Source of the DNA: Ancylostoma caninum
Taxonomy: Eukaryota; Nematoda; Chromadorea; Rhabditida; Ancylostomatidae
Reading direction: 5' to 3'
DNA: 64,000 nucleotides
Assembly (NCBI GenBank): GCA_037903475.1
Contig: JBAJFG010000064.1
Span: 62,001-126,000, forward strand
Below, in pieces: positions 22,701 through 34,700 of the stretch. Under the pieces are notes generated by a model. The model searched no databases and was not told the DNA's origin. It saw nothing but the letters and a program-made list of their open reading frames with translations. The translations under genes and the position numbers were made by a program. Position 1 is the first letter of the stretch. The number at the start of each line of letters is the position of its first letter.

Positions 22701-25700
22701 GCACCCACCTCATGTATCTCGTTAACCCTGTGGACAACCTCCTTTACTAGAAACTCAGGCAAAAGTTTAGAAAATAACTTACGCACCCTCCTCATGTATC
22801 CCCCCAACCCCGTGGATTACATTCCGTTCCAGAAGCCCAGGCAAAAGCCTAAACAATAATTTACGCACCCATCCCATGTATTCCGCCAACACCGTGGATC
22901 ACCTCCCCAAGTATCCCACCAATCTCATGAAGCATCTTCGTTTCCTGAGCTTAAGCGAAAAATAACCAATAACTCATGCTCCTACTCATTTATCCCATCA
23001 ACCCTGTTGATCATCTCCCTTCAACTTCCCTAGGCCACGTGGATTTGAGTATTGATCACTTTCTTAATCATCACTTGGAACTTTTTTGGTTTAGTATAAA
23101 TGAGCCACGTCGTGTCGGTGAATATCGGTGAGTAATGACAAAGAAGGATGATAGAAATAGGCGGTCGTGATGCTTATTCTCTTCTCACAATAATTTGTTT
23201 TCAGTTTTTGTTCAAAACTTTGGGAAAGTATAGAGTTTTTAGAATAAGTTTGGTTTGAACTAGAAGGATGGGATAGTCACATACAGTGGTAATGCTGAGG
23301 GTGCGTTTGTATGATTGGCTTACTGAGTTATTGACCGAGTGGTTTGTACAATACAAAAGCAGTTGTGTTCTGTATTTCACGCAGTCCTTGGTATGCTCGC
23401 TGCTTGCGAAAGACAGAGATAGAAACGACAAAACAAATTGATTCACGGATTCTGTGAGTTATCTTCTCTCATTCGCTACGCTACGTGCTCTTTTTCGACT
23501 AAATAATGTTATATGTAGATATACATATACAGTTGTGAGATAGTGTAGCTCGAGTTGAGGGTGTGAATCTCACACAACCTGTTGGCGCGCACGAAAAACC
23601 ACACCGGGTCAATACAGTCACACTACGGAAAGTAGTACAATAACGTGGCTTACGGGGCCACTAGTCTGCATATATAAAAGTGAAAGTTTGTATGTATGTA
23701 TGTATGTATGTATGTATGTATGTATGTATGTATGTATGTATGTATGTATGTATGTATGTATGTATATATGTATGTATGTATGTATGTATGTACGTATGTA
23801 TGTAATGAATAGAAAATGCGGAGAATGAACCGATCCGGACCAAATTTGGTATGTCCATCATGGACCGGCGGAGGTTATAGGGTACATTTCACTGGGGATT
23901 ATCGATTAGCTTATCGACTATATTGATTTTCGCTATTTTTGCCCAGGGTCTATTGAGTATATGTCTATTAGGGTTCTTCTATATGCTGAACACAAAAATG
24001 ACAACCGTTGGCACTATTCCACTTGTTCTGCCCCTTTCTCTGGAACCTCGTCTAAGGGAGTTATTTGGCATGCTGATCACGAATATCACACACATTTTGT
24101 ACCGTAACCCAATTTGGATAGGGTTACGTTAGGGTTGGGGTAAGTGGGGTATCTCGCGAGATCACCTGAATTTTCTCTACGGGGGTTATTTGACATGTTG
24201 ATTACGAATACCACATTGATTTTGCAAACTGAAAGCAATTTGAAGTTCTCCTATGGACTGTACTTCCCCCTGACCCTACCGTAACCCTATCCCAGTGGGG
24301 TTACGGCACGAAACAAGTGTGATATTCGTGATCAGCATGTCAAATAACCCTCCTAGAGAAAAATCCAGATGATTCTGTGGGATGCCGTACTTGCCCTAAC
24401 CCCACCGTAGCCCTACCCAAATGAAGTTACGGTACAAAATGAGTGTGATATTCGTGATCAGCATGTCAAACAACCACCCTAGACAAAGTTTCAGAAAAAT
24501 TTTTGATTTTGAGGTTTTGGGGCAGAACAAGTGGATTAGTGCCCAACCGTTTTGCGCCAAAATATCGATTAATTGATTTTATTGGTTTTTGTCACTTTTG
24601 ATCTGGGGTCAGTGAGAACAATTCTGCTGGGGTTTCTCTGTACACTGAACACGAATATGACAATTAATTCGCGTCAAAACACCGATATATTGATTAATCA
24701 AATCTGTCGATTTTTTTTCCTTTTGTTCGGAGACGGGTAAATACATGTCTACTGGGGTTTTCCAGTACGCTAAAACGCCTCGCCTCGCCCCACCTCCTTT
24801 GCCCGCCGCCACAAGCTCAACTGCGAGAACTGACACGCCCATGTATATGTATGTGTACAGTCCTTGTCGAAAAGATAGACGGATTGCGCGTGCAGTTTCT
24901 TAACGTCGCGGCCGCAAAATCGTGCTGGGACCTACTCGACCCTCTCACTTGGAGCATGCTCTCTCCTCATCCATTGTTCAGGTCCCACCGCGTTTCTGCA
25001 CTCACGGAATCCGTCTATCTTTTCGACAAGAAGTGTACAACATGGAAATCTTCAATTAGGACATCTGATGCAATGAAAACTGAATATTTTGGAGCCTTAA
25101 AGGCAGCAGGAGCTGAAATCCTCGACTCCGAGCTGAGCTGTGGGTGATGAAGTACAGACTCAGCACATCATAAATGTGAACCGAACACAGACAATTATGG
25201 CTTACCTGTGGAGAAAATGGAACATTCGTCCCGAACACGCCTGGTCGTGTTCGCGCGCGGACGAGTTTTCCCCGGCGCAAAAAGCCACTGCGGTGCGTGG
25301 TTTGGCGCAAAGGGAAAACGAAATGCATTCAATTCACAGGGTTTCATGGCGGGACTCGGCCAAAACCACGCGCCGCAATGGTTTTCGCGTCGGGGAAAAC
25401 TCGTCCGCGCATGGACACGGCCAGGCGTGTTCGCGACAAATGTTCCATTTTCTCTGCAGGTAAGCCATAATTGTCTGTGTTCGTCTCAGATTTATGATGT
25501 GCCGAGTCTGTACTTCACCACCCGCAGCTCAGCTCAGAGTCGAGAATTTCAGCTCCTGCTGCCTTTAACGCAGAATATGGGAACCACTGATGAAGCGAGT
25601 GTGATTTCGCAATCACTGCAGTGAATCATCCAAATACAGCAGAGTTGAACGGAAATTTTTACTGCATTCCTTCTAAAGCATTAAGCAGTAGCAGCAATTA

Positions 25701-28700
25701 GAAATTAACGGTCGGGGAAACAAATGGTGCACTCCATGAGCTTAATATTGTGCTTACAAAATAGGAGTAGAACTTTTACGCAGTTTTCTTTTCTCCTGTT
25801 AAAAGCTAACCGTGCCCGAACCATAGCAATTTGGACATTCAGCGCTATGACAAATGAAAACTACATGACCACGTGAGGATCTGTGCTGCTACTCATACAA
25901 CGGACCATGTAAAGCTCCTTATATTGAACATAATAAGAGTTAAACTTCAAACAGTTTAGGAGCTATGCAGTTTCGCAGAAAATCACTGTCATTCGCGAAG
26001 CGCGGCGAAGCTTCTAGAGTTTACCTAGCCCGGAGGTAACGTGGCACACGGGTCCGAGTCAGAGCGCCACGAAGCGGCGCTTTGGCTTGGGGTTCTTTTT
26101 TTTTCAGACTTTACCTAGCCCGGAGGTAACGTGGCACACGGATCTGAGTCAGAGCCCCGCGAAGCGGCGCTCTGGCTTGGGGTTCTTTTTTTCAGACTTT
26201 ACCTAGCCCGGAGGTAACGTGGCACACGGGTCCGAGTCAGAACGCCGCGAAGCGGCGCTCTGGCTCGGGTTTCTTTTTTTTCGGACTATTAGTGTTTCTT
26301 TTTTTTCAGATTATTAGTGTGGAAAGCAGAAGATGGTAAAAGTCCCGAGCGAAGCCGGGTATGCCGTCTAGTACGCGATATTTTCATTCGGAACTTGTTG
26401 TTTGAGGTTCCCCTTTCTCCCTCTGCTACGCTACGTGACTCATGCGTTATGCACACACCAATCAAATATGCTTGTAAAACTAAATTGTAAAAGTTCGGGG
26501 AATTCGCGTTAAATACTTCGTGAACCTATGGTCGTTAGTTATGTATGCCTATACTCTGTGAAACATTTCAGTACGTGGAAGTAGTGACTTCTTACTGTTT
26601 GACTCATTAAGCATGGGGACGTTCCTCACTTAGCGTATTCCAATCCGATATAATACTGTGATCCACTTTCACGGATGTGGCTGTTGAGTCATAATCAAAG
26701 GATTAAAGATGTGCGCGTCCAATATAGGGTACGCAAAACTCCATTGCTGTTGTACATTTTGAGCAGAAAGGCTCAACTTCACCTCAGTTCATGTCCGCCA
26801 TGAACGAAATATCCATGTAAACACATTAGAGGCACAGTGAGTGCGAATACCTCTCTGGAAAGAGCTCATTTGCAATCCAATCGGGAACTGCGCCTTCTGG
26901 GGCAGGTATATCCAGTCTGAGTAAATACCCTGGATTTTACTCAACTTTTCCAGAGACTTTAGCTTAGTAAAAACTTCGACATACAGTTGCGAAATGGCTT
27001 CTATAGGTATAATTGAACTGTTATCCCCTCCCCCCCCCCCCTCCCCAACCACCACCACTCACTCACTCACTCGCTCTATCTATGTCGATTTATTGGACCT
27101 TTTGATAGGTCAGGGTATTGTAAGATCAGTGGGATGTATGATAATACTACCTTATCCCTATGTTCTCATCTCATTAGTTGTATTGATGGGTTTTTCGTGA
27201 TGTAATTAATTCTATTTCAGCTCTGTTCGCAAACACAGCTTCAGCACATCCTGCTTCTGTAGATGGTAGTGCAAGTAGAGATGCACTATTTGCTGAAATC
27301 AACAAAGGTGAAGCAATCACAGCTGGGTTGAGGAAGGTGACAGCTGATATGCAGACGCACAAAAATCCAGCTTTACGTGATCAGGTATGCTTCTCTTTCT
27401 TGATAATACTATCTGCATTGCGTTAGTGATAGTGTTTCATTTATACTCATTTCTAGTATTTACTTTTTTATGTTGTTTGAAACCGGTATTTGACGGAAAT
27501 TTTCCTTCCTGGGGTAGGTCTTGCCTCGTGTTATCAAATGCTTGTGAATCACATTAGTGGCCAGACCACAAATTTCATCACATATCTGCCGAGATTGTGC
27601 AGCTAAAACCCGTGAACGTGGCAAATACGCTAAGCGGTGCACAAGCTAAGGGTAGCTCTGTTAATTGCACAAGTGTGCATGGCATTCATATCACGAGACC
27701 CACGAATTTCAAGGAATGCGTAATCAAGCGCACCGAAACCAACACCCTACTTTCGTGAATTCTTCGCGTTTTTTGCGGTATTCCGTCTTCGGATGTGAGT
27801 TCTACCTTTAGGTGGAATAGTTATGAGAACGGGTCCACAAAAGTGAAGGTTGGTGAGAAAAATCGCAAGTGGCTCACTTGGCGCCAGGCGTCGAGGGGGG
27901 GGGGGAGGACATCTGGGGTAGGAGGACATCTATATACTGGAGACTTGTGAAATCACGCGTATCCAGGACAGAGGAACAAAAGCACTGCTGGAAAGATTTA
28001 GTGTTAGCTGTATAGGTGGAAGCCTGAGCAAAAAAGTCGTCCTTCATGTATTTGATGATTTTAACAACATTATTTTCGGAAAACTGCAGGAGTCTTGAGG
28101 AAGCACGGTTAGTGATGATAAAATTACAGTACTACTGAAAAATGTTCGAAGAGTCGAGCAGAAACGAAAGCATGAATGAGAATCGACCCGGGAAAGAATG
28201 ATTTTTTAAAAATTTCAACGCCTATTTTCTGGAGTATCTGGAATCCCACAGCAGAAGTCTAGTGTGTGGACGAGTGAGCACAATTAACTGACTTCCAAGG
28301 AATGTATATTTTTTTTGCATAGATTGCGTGACAAGCTCAGAATTGGGTGCCAAATTCGTGAAAAAATTCAGATACGCATAAGTAGGGTGCGCACCGCACC
28401 TCGTCGTGGGTGCAATATCCAACCTTTCTCAGATGCGAGGTTCCTAGGAAATAGAGGAAGATTTGCTTTTGCTAATAGTCTGCACCTTTCCTGATTGTTT
28501 CCGAAACAATGCCGAAATTTCTCTCCAATGTTAGGCAATTTTCGAATCTGGAGCGCGTTTTTCAGGATTCATTGGAGTCCTTTTCCGGATGCGAGGTTGT
28601 CGGCGTGTTCACCTCACGATTCTGCGTCGATTGGTACTTGAGTGCAGGATGGATCTTTGCTGGGAAGCTCGGAATGCTGGCTGCTTAGAATGCTATAATG

Positions 28701-31700
28701 AGCATTCTCATTGGCTAGACGAGGAACTATAGGAATGGAAGAGACGCAGACAAGGGCAAACGAGGATGCCCGTTATAGCATTCTCAGCAGTCGGCATTTC
28801 GAGCTTCCCAGCAAAGATCCATCCTGCGCCCAAGTAACAATCGACGCAGAACCGTGAGGTGAATACGCTGACAACCTCGCATTCGGGAAAGGATTCCAAT
28901 GAATCCTGAAAAACGCGCTCCGGATTCGAAAATTGTCCAACATTGGAGAGAAATTCGGCGTTGTTTCGGAAGCAATCAGGGAAAGCTGTAGACTATAAGA
29001 AAGAGGAAATCTTCCGCTATTTTCTAGGAAGCTTGCATCTAAGAAAGGTTCGATATTGCACCCGTGACGAGGTGCGGTGCGCACCCTACTTGTGCGGTGG
29101 GATTCCGGATTTTCCTGAAAATAGAAGTTCAAATTTGAGAAAAAAAAACTTTTCTCAGGTCGCTTGTCATTAATGCTTTCGTTTCTTCTCGACTCACCGA
29201 ACATTTTTCAATAGTGCTGCTGCTTTATCATCACTAATTACCCGTCCACGGATCTTCCTCATACGAAGGATTCCAGCCGGTTAGTCGCGAGGCTACGTGG
29301 CGCGTCCCCAGGTGGCGGATAGGGGGTTAATCGCGGACCAAACGCGACCTTGTGCCTGACCTGAGAAGCGAGTGGATTCAGGAGATGGATTCCCTGTCTC
29401 TGCAGTGTCGGAACGATCTAAATATACCTTCTGACAGCGCGTCGGTATGTTCATGCATGCGTGCGTGAGTGCGCTTGCGTGTCTGCAGATTGTATCCTGC
29501 ACAACCATCCGACCAAAAGCCCAAATTCAAGTGACTGGGAGCTACAAGGGAGGCGGTTCGGAGTCGCCTCAAAAAAAGCTCCATCGTCCACTCCCAGGAA
29601 GCCCGGCTAAGTTCCACTCCAGCCTTCCACGGGGGAATAGAATCTAGCAAGCTATCTCCTGTGGGTTTACATTTTCGTCAAGTTCCACACAACAACAATA
29701 GAGAGTGTCCCCCTGATCTCGGAAGAGTCATTGGTACGGCAGCGCCAGTGAGGGCGAGGTCCGAGGGGTTATCTAGGCTGCCTAAAAGCAGGAGGACTAT
29801 GATGACGGTATGTATCTTGAACGCACGCATGCTTGCATCGGATGCTTCCATCGAGGATTTGATGATGCAGGCCAGGAAGATCAGGTATGACGCCATCGGA
29901 CTGATCGAGACGAGGAGACACTGGCCACTGAGTGCCACGATCGACACTGGAGTAGAACTGTTCCTTGGAACCTGCGACAGAAGAGGAGTTGGTGGAGTCG
30001 GTGTCCACGTCAACACGAACTTGGTCATGAACATCGATTCATTCGAACAGGTAACAATCCGAATCGGACGTTTATGGTTGAGAAGATGTGGATCAATACC
30101 GGTCTCGACAATCTTTGTCGCCTACGCTCCAACAACCAGCTACGACGAAGAGGAGATTGAAGTCTTCTATATGGACTTGGAGAAGTTCTACAGGGAAGAC
30201 CACAGATTCTACAAGGTCATCGTTGCCGACTTCAACGCCAAGATCGGCTCTAGATGAACGCCTGAAGAACTTCACCTAGGTACCCACAGCCTACAGTAGA
30301 ACGAACAGGGAGAGAGGCTGTCTGAGTTCATCATGACGACGAAGACCATCCATGATAACTCACAATTTCAGAAGCCAACCTCCCTTCGGATGACGTGGGA
30401 GTCACCCGGTGGAGAGCACCATAACGAAGTTGATCAAATCATCGTCAGTCGAAGGTCTGCCTGACGACGTCGGTGTTGTACCGAAGTTCCACACCGGATC
30501 AGACCATCGCCTTCTTCGCGCTAAGTTCTTCTCTTCGCGCAGAGGAGAGAAAGTCGCGAAATTCAGGAAGTGGAGTCCCAAGCCCGTCATCAGTTGGGGT
30601 CTCTTCACTTCGTTAGCCGCTTTTGGGAAGATGCGGTTGTCGACAACATTGACGAAGAGTACGATCGGCTTGTTCAGCATCTCCGCGACAACGCAAAGAA
30701 AGCGGGTTCAAGAGCCAGCAAGATTCAAGATTCCTACGAGACCCTCGAGCTGATGCGCCAGCGTGGAGCCGCGAGAGCTGCAGGCAACTAAAGTCCGAGT
30801 TCGCAAAACGATGCAGAGAAGCGATAAAAGAAGACCTCAAAGAGAGACAAGCAGCAATGTTGACCGAAGCCGCAGAGGCAGGCAAAAGCATCGGCAGCCC
30901 CGCCCAGAATTCGCCAATTGCAAGGCCAAGATGTCCGCCTTCCGGCACCCGGATGGAACAATTTCTTCATCAGGACGGGTAATGGAGAAGGTCATCTACA
31001 CTTCTACTCGGCTCTCAAGGAGGATGGGTATATTGTCCCATCCGTTCTCCCTTCCGAAATCCGACATGCCATCAAGTCGATGAAGAGTCGTACAACACCG
31101 AACCCCAACAGGATTCGACCGGAACATCTGAAGAACCTACCGCCAGTACCTATCATCACCTTGGCTAGGCTTTTCACGCGGTACCTGTCGGGAAGCAAGG
31201 TACCTAACCAATGGAAGACCAGCAGGACTGTGCTGATGTACAAGAAGGGAGACCCGCAGCACATTGGCAATTGTCGCCCCATCTGCCTACTGTCCGTCGT
31301 CTACAAGCTCTTCACGCGAGTGTTCCTAAACGGGATCGAAACAACACTAGATGAGGTACAACCGTGCGAGCAAGCAGGGTTTCGAAAAGGATTCAGTACG
31401 ATCGACCACATACACAGCGCCACTAGACTCATCGAGGTATCGCGAGAGTACAAAGCCCCTCTGTCTCACGTTCATCGATCTGAAGAAAGCCTTCGACTCC
31501 GTTGAGACAGAAGCGGTGTTGGAAGCTCTGGGAAAGGAACCAGTGCGTTCCTACTCAACACATCAGGATATTCCGTGAGCTCTACAGCAACTTCACGACC
31601 AGGATTTCTCCGTTCTACGACGCCATCACCATTGACGTCAAGAGAGGTTTTTGGCAAGCGATACCATGTCGCCAAAACTATTCAACCCCACTTTCGAAGA

Positions 31701-34700
31701 CATCATGCGGAAATTGGAATGGGATAACATGGGAGTGCAAGCGACTTAACCATCTTCGCTTCGCTGACGACATCGTCCTTACAACATTAACCATCAGCGA
31801 AGCAGAACGAATGCTGGCTGACTTCGACGACACGTGTGGAAAGATCGGTCTTCAACTGAATCTGACGAAGACGATGTTCATGAAAAACGGATGAGTCCCG
31901 GATGCCTCATTTTCGCTCAACGGAACGACCAGATCCGAATGCTCCAGTTACATATGTATACCTAAGTCGGGAAGCCAATCTCATGAACGACCTTGCCCCA
32001 AAGCTGGGCAGGAGGAAACGAGCTGCTTGGGGAGCTTACAAGAGCATCGAGGACGTAGTGAAGAAGACGGAGAACACCAGGCTCCGTGCCCACCCCTTCA
32101 TCACAACGGCTCTCCCTGTTGTGAAGTACACCTCAGAAACTTGGGTGTTGCGCAAGCAGGATGAGAATGCGGGCAGCGTCATCGAACGCTCCATTGAGAG
32201 GGTGATGCTAGGAATAACCCGCCTCACGCAAGTGAGGGCTGAGATACGGAGTTCCACCTTCGTCAACAGTCGAAGATCAGGGACGCTGCCGCTTACGCCA
32301 AGTTGAGTAAGATTAGGTGGACCGGACACGTGATGCGTTTCAAGGACAACCGTTGGACAAGAGCCGTCAGCAGCTGGACTCCACGGGACGTTAAGCGCAC
32401 GACAGGGAGACCACCGACCCGATTTTCGAACTTCTTCACGAAGTCCTTCAAGGATAGACACGATGATCTCCGTGTCCCTCGAACGGACAGAATCCACTGG
32501 ATAACTCTGGCTAGCGAGAGGGACAAATGGAAGGATTGCTGGCGCCCGCTCAGTATACACGAAGACCAACGGGAGTCAAGTGATGAAGGAGATCAATTAA
32601 CCGTACCCTCTCAAGACTCCTGCAGGTTTTCGAAAATAAGGTTGTTACAATCTCAAAAAAAAATCTTCTCCACATTGAAATTTTCACGGAAACCTGCAAT
32701 GACAACATTTACTACTTTCATCTCTCCTTTCCCTACAATAACTATAATAAATCAAGTCTTCATCCCATAGCGGGGGGAGGTTTCGTCCCCCCCCCCCTCC
32801 CCCAACCCAACCCCATCTAGAATGATGCTTCCTCCCACGGTCGATTAAAAAGTGAAGGTTAGGTGAGACTCATTCTCAGGGTATTCCACCCATGGTTCTA
32901 CCTCCTTCAAGATCCAGAATCCAACAAAATCCAAACGCGAATGATTCTCAACTGCTACGCCACACAGGTTGTTATATGAGCACCTTTATTGGCCTTACGT
33001 TTCGAACAATACGTCGTCTTCAGAGGCCCGAAAGTGGTTCAAGTTTACGCAAACTTGCAACTTATCCGATCAAACACCTCCTCTCCCAGTGCTTTCAACT
33101 CGTGTTAGCGAGATCACTGTGAGATCCTCAGTATACGATGACACCTACCAGGTGCTCCACGAATCTTGCGGAGATGGTGTTCCGCTCCGATAATAGTGTT
33201 TCTTATGACAGACCGCTGTTGGTGAGCTAGTGCGGGTCACTGGGCCGTACTGGTCAGCCATAAGTGATCTACAGAAATCTTATAGCTCACATAATGATAG
33301 GAAAGGCATAAGGTCACTAGTAATCGCCAAGTGCTCATTCCTGCTATTCATTTTAGGGGTCCGTTCACAGATCCAGAACGCCTCGAGGGCTTTTCTGGCA
33401 GATGTTTGTTGTTCGTGCACCAGAATAGTACACCTTATGTTAAAGTCTTCTCCACCGTGATCTTGGTTTTCCTAAAGGTGTTATCAGGCTCTCCCGTTTT
33501 TCGCTAGCAAGATGTTCATTCACGCGCACGCATAGCGTACTACCAGTCTCTCCAATATACTTTGCATGGCAAGTTAAGCATTCAATTTCGTATATGACTC
33601 CCATCTTGGCACAATCCCCTGATTTGCCATAAGGACAAATAACACAGTTTTCTGAAGCACAGGCCCTGTCGTAGATTCTGTTTCGGACCAACTGACGTTT
33701 GATGTTATCGTTAGGGATGTTGACTAAGACAACATCATCGTGGAGTTGGGCTCGAATTAGACATTGCCTGATATTCGCGCTTATCCTGTCGGAAATAAAG
33801 GGGAGGCATAATGAGAGCTTAGTGCTACGCGATTCCCTTGGAGGAGTGGTGCGTATCTTCTCTGATTTTCTTGTTCTTGCCTTATAACCATTATCGTGTA
33901 ATATATTGGAGGCTTGTTCCAGAGATTGCTGGCGCTCTTCTTCACCACTGCAGACACTGGCAGCCGTTCTGAGCATATTACGAACAACAGCACGTTTCAC
34001 GGCTGCTGGGTGTGCTGAAGAGGCGTGCACAATGATGTTTTTTGAGCTGTCATTGCGATACCATTTGACGTGAAACATACCATTCGACAGTTTCAGCTGT
34101 GTATTGAGATATGGGAGCCAACCGTTGCGTGGGGTCTCTCTGGTTAGAACTATGTACTGCGACTGTTGATTGAGGACTCTGAAGCATTCATCCATTTCGG
34201 ATTCCAAACGCGAATATTTCCGCGACTGTTGTTTTGAATAGCCAAAAGTTTCGAACAAGGGAATCAGAGGGCGGGGCTTGGGAAGAAGATGTCCGTTACG
34301 TGAGACCAAAGATTTGGTTCATTTTGATATATCGCTAGCTTTTCACTCGTACCAATCTTTAAAGGTGGATTCCTACTCATTGTGTTCATACAGCACAGTT
34401 TATATTACCTTGTCCAACAAAAAAGCACAGTAGAAATGTCACATCGAGTGGCAATGCTAGTATAATTTATCTATGACGGAGAAATGTGCCTTCAAAATTA
34501 GTACATTATGCAGAAAGCTCAACATAAGAATGAGATTTCGCCTTTGAAATTAGATCAATTGGTTTCAGAGTATCATATCTTTCTGTACTGGTCCTACCCA
34601 AAAGGCAGTCGTCTCTGTTGGAACAGCACTATGAAAAGATTTGTCAAATAATTGTTACCATTTCAGCATGCGACTGCTCCACATCCTAGTGCGCGCCCCG

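Larger units (their letters stand above)
23665..26371 (+). mobile_element. Helitron-like non-autonomous element, 2.7 kb
   Basis: Starts TCTGCATATATAAAAGTGAA and ends with the hairpin CCCGAGCGAAGCCGGG, nine nt, and CTAG before T (26372), the typical Helitron 3' structure. The base before the 5' end is G rather than the usual A. It carries a (TATG)n tract, degenerate 118-bp units, a MITE with 8-bp duplication, a TTAA palindrome and three 90-bp direct repeats. No Rep/helicase is present. Confidence 0.7.
29281..32760 (+). mobile_element. RTE-clade LINE, copy B, nearly full length but decayed
   Basis: A plus-strand LINE with AP endonuclease (29799-30257), linker and reverse transcriptase (31037-32570), in the order of the RTE clade. 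The 5' non-coding part begins somewhere after the foldback element; the 3' end lies before the G-run at 32771. At least five frameshifts or stops interrupt the single ORF. Copy A (8228-10630) is a close relative. It sits in CAP intron 8 in the sense direction. Confidence 0.8.

Noticed and set aside
22190..22990. CRISPR-like array
   Set aside because: Repeats are contiguous 82-bp units without unique spacers, in eukaryotic DNA.
28773..29204. 143-codon minus-strand frame as a gene
   Set aside because: It lies in one arm of a foldback element and its mirror arm lacks the same frame.
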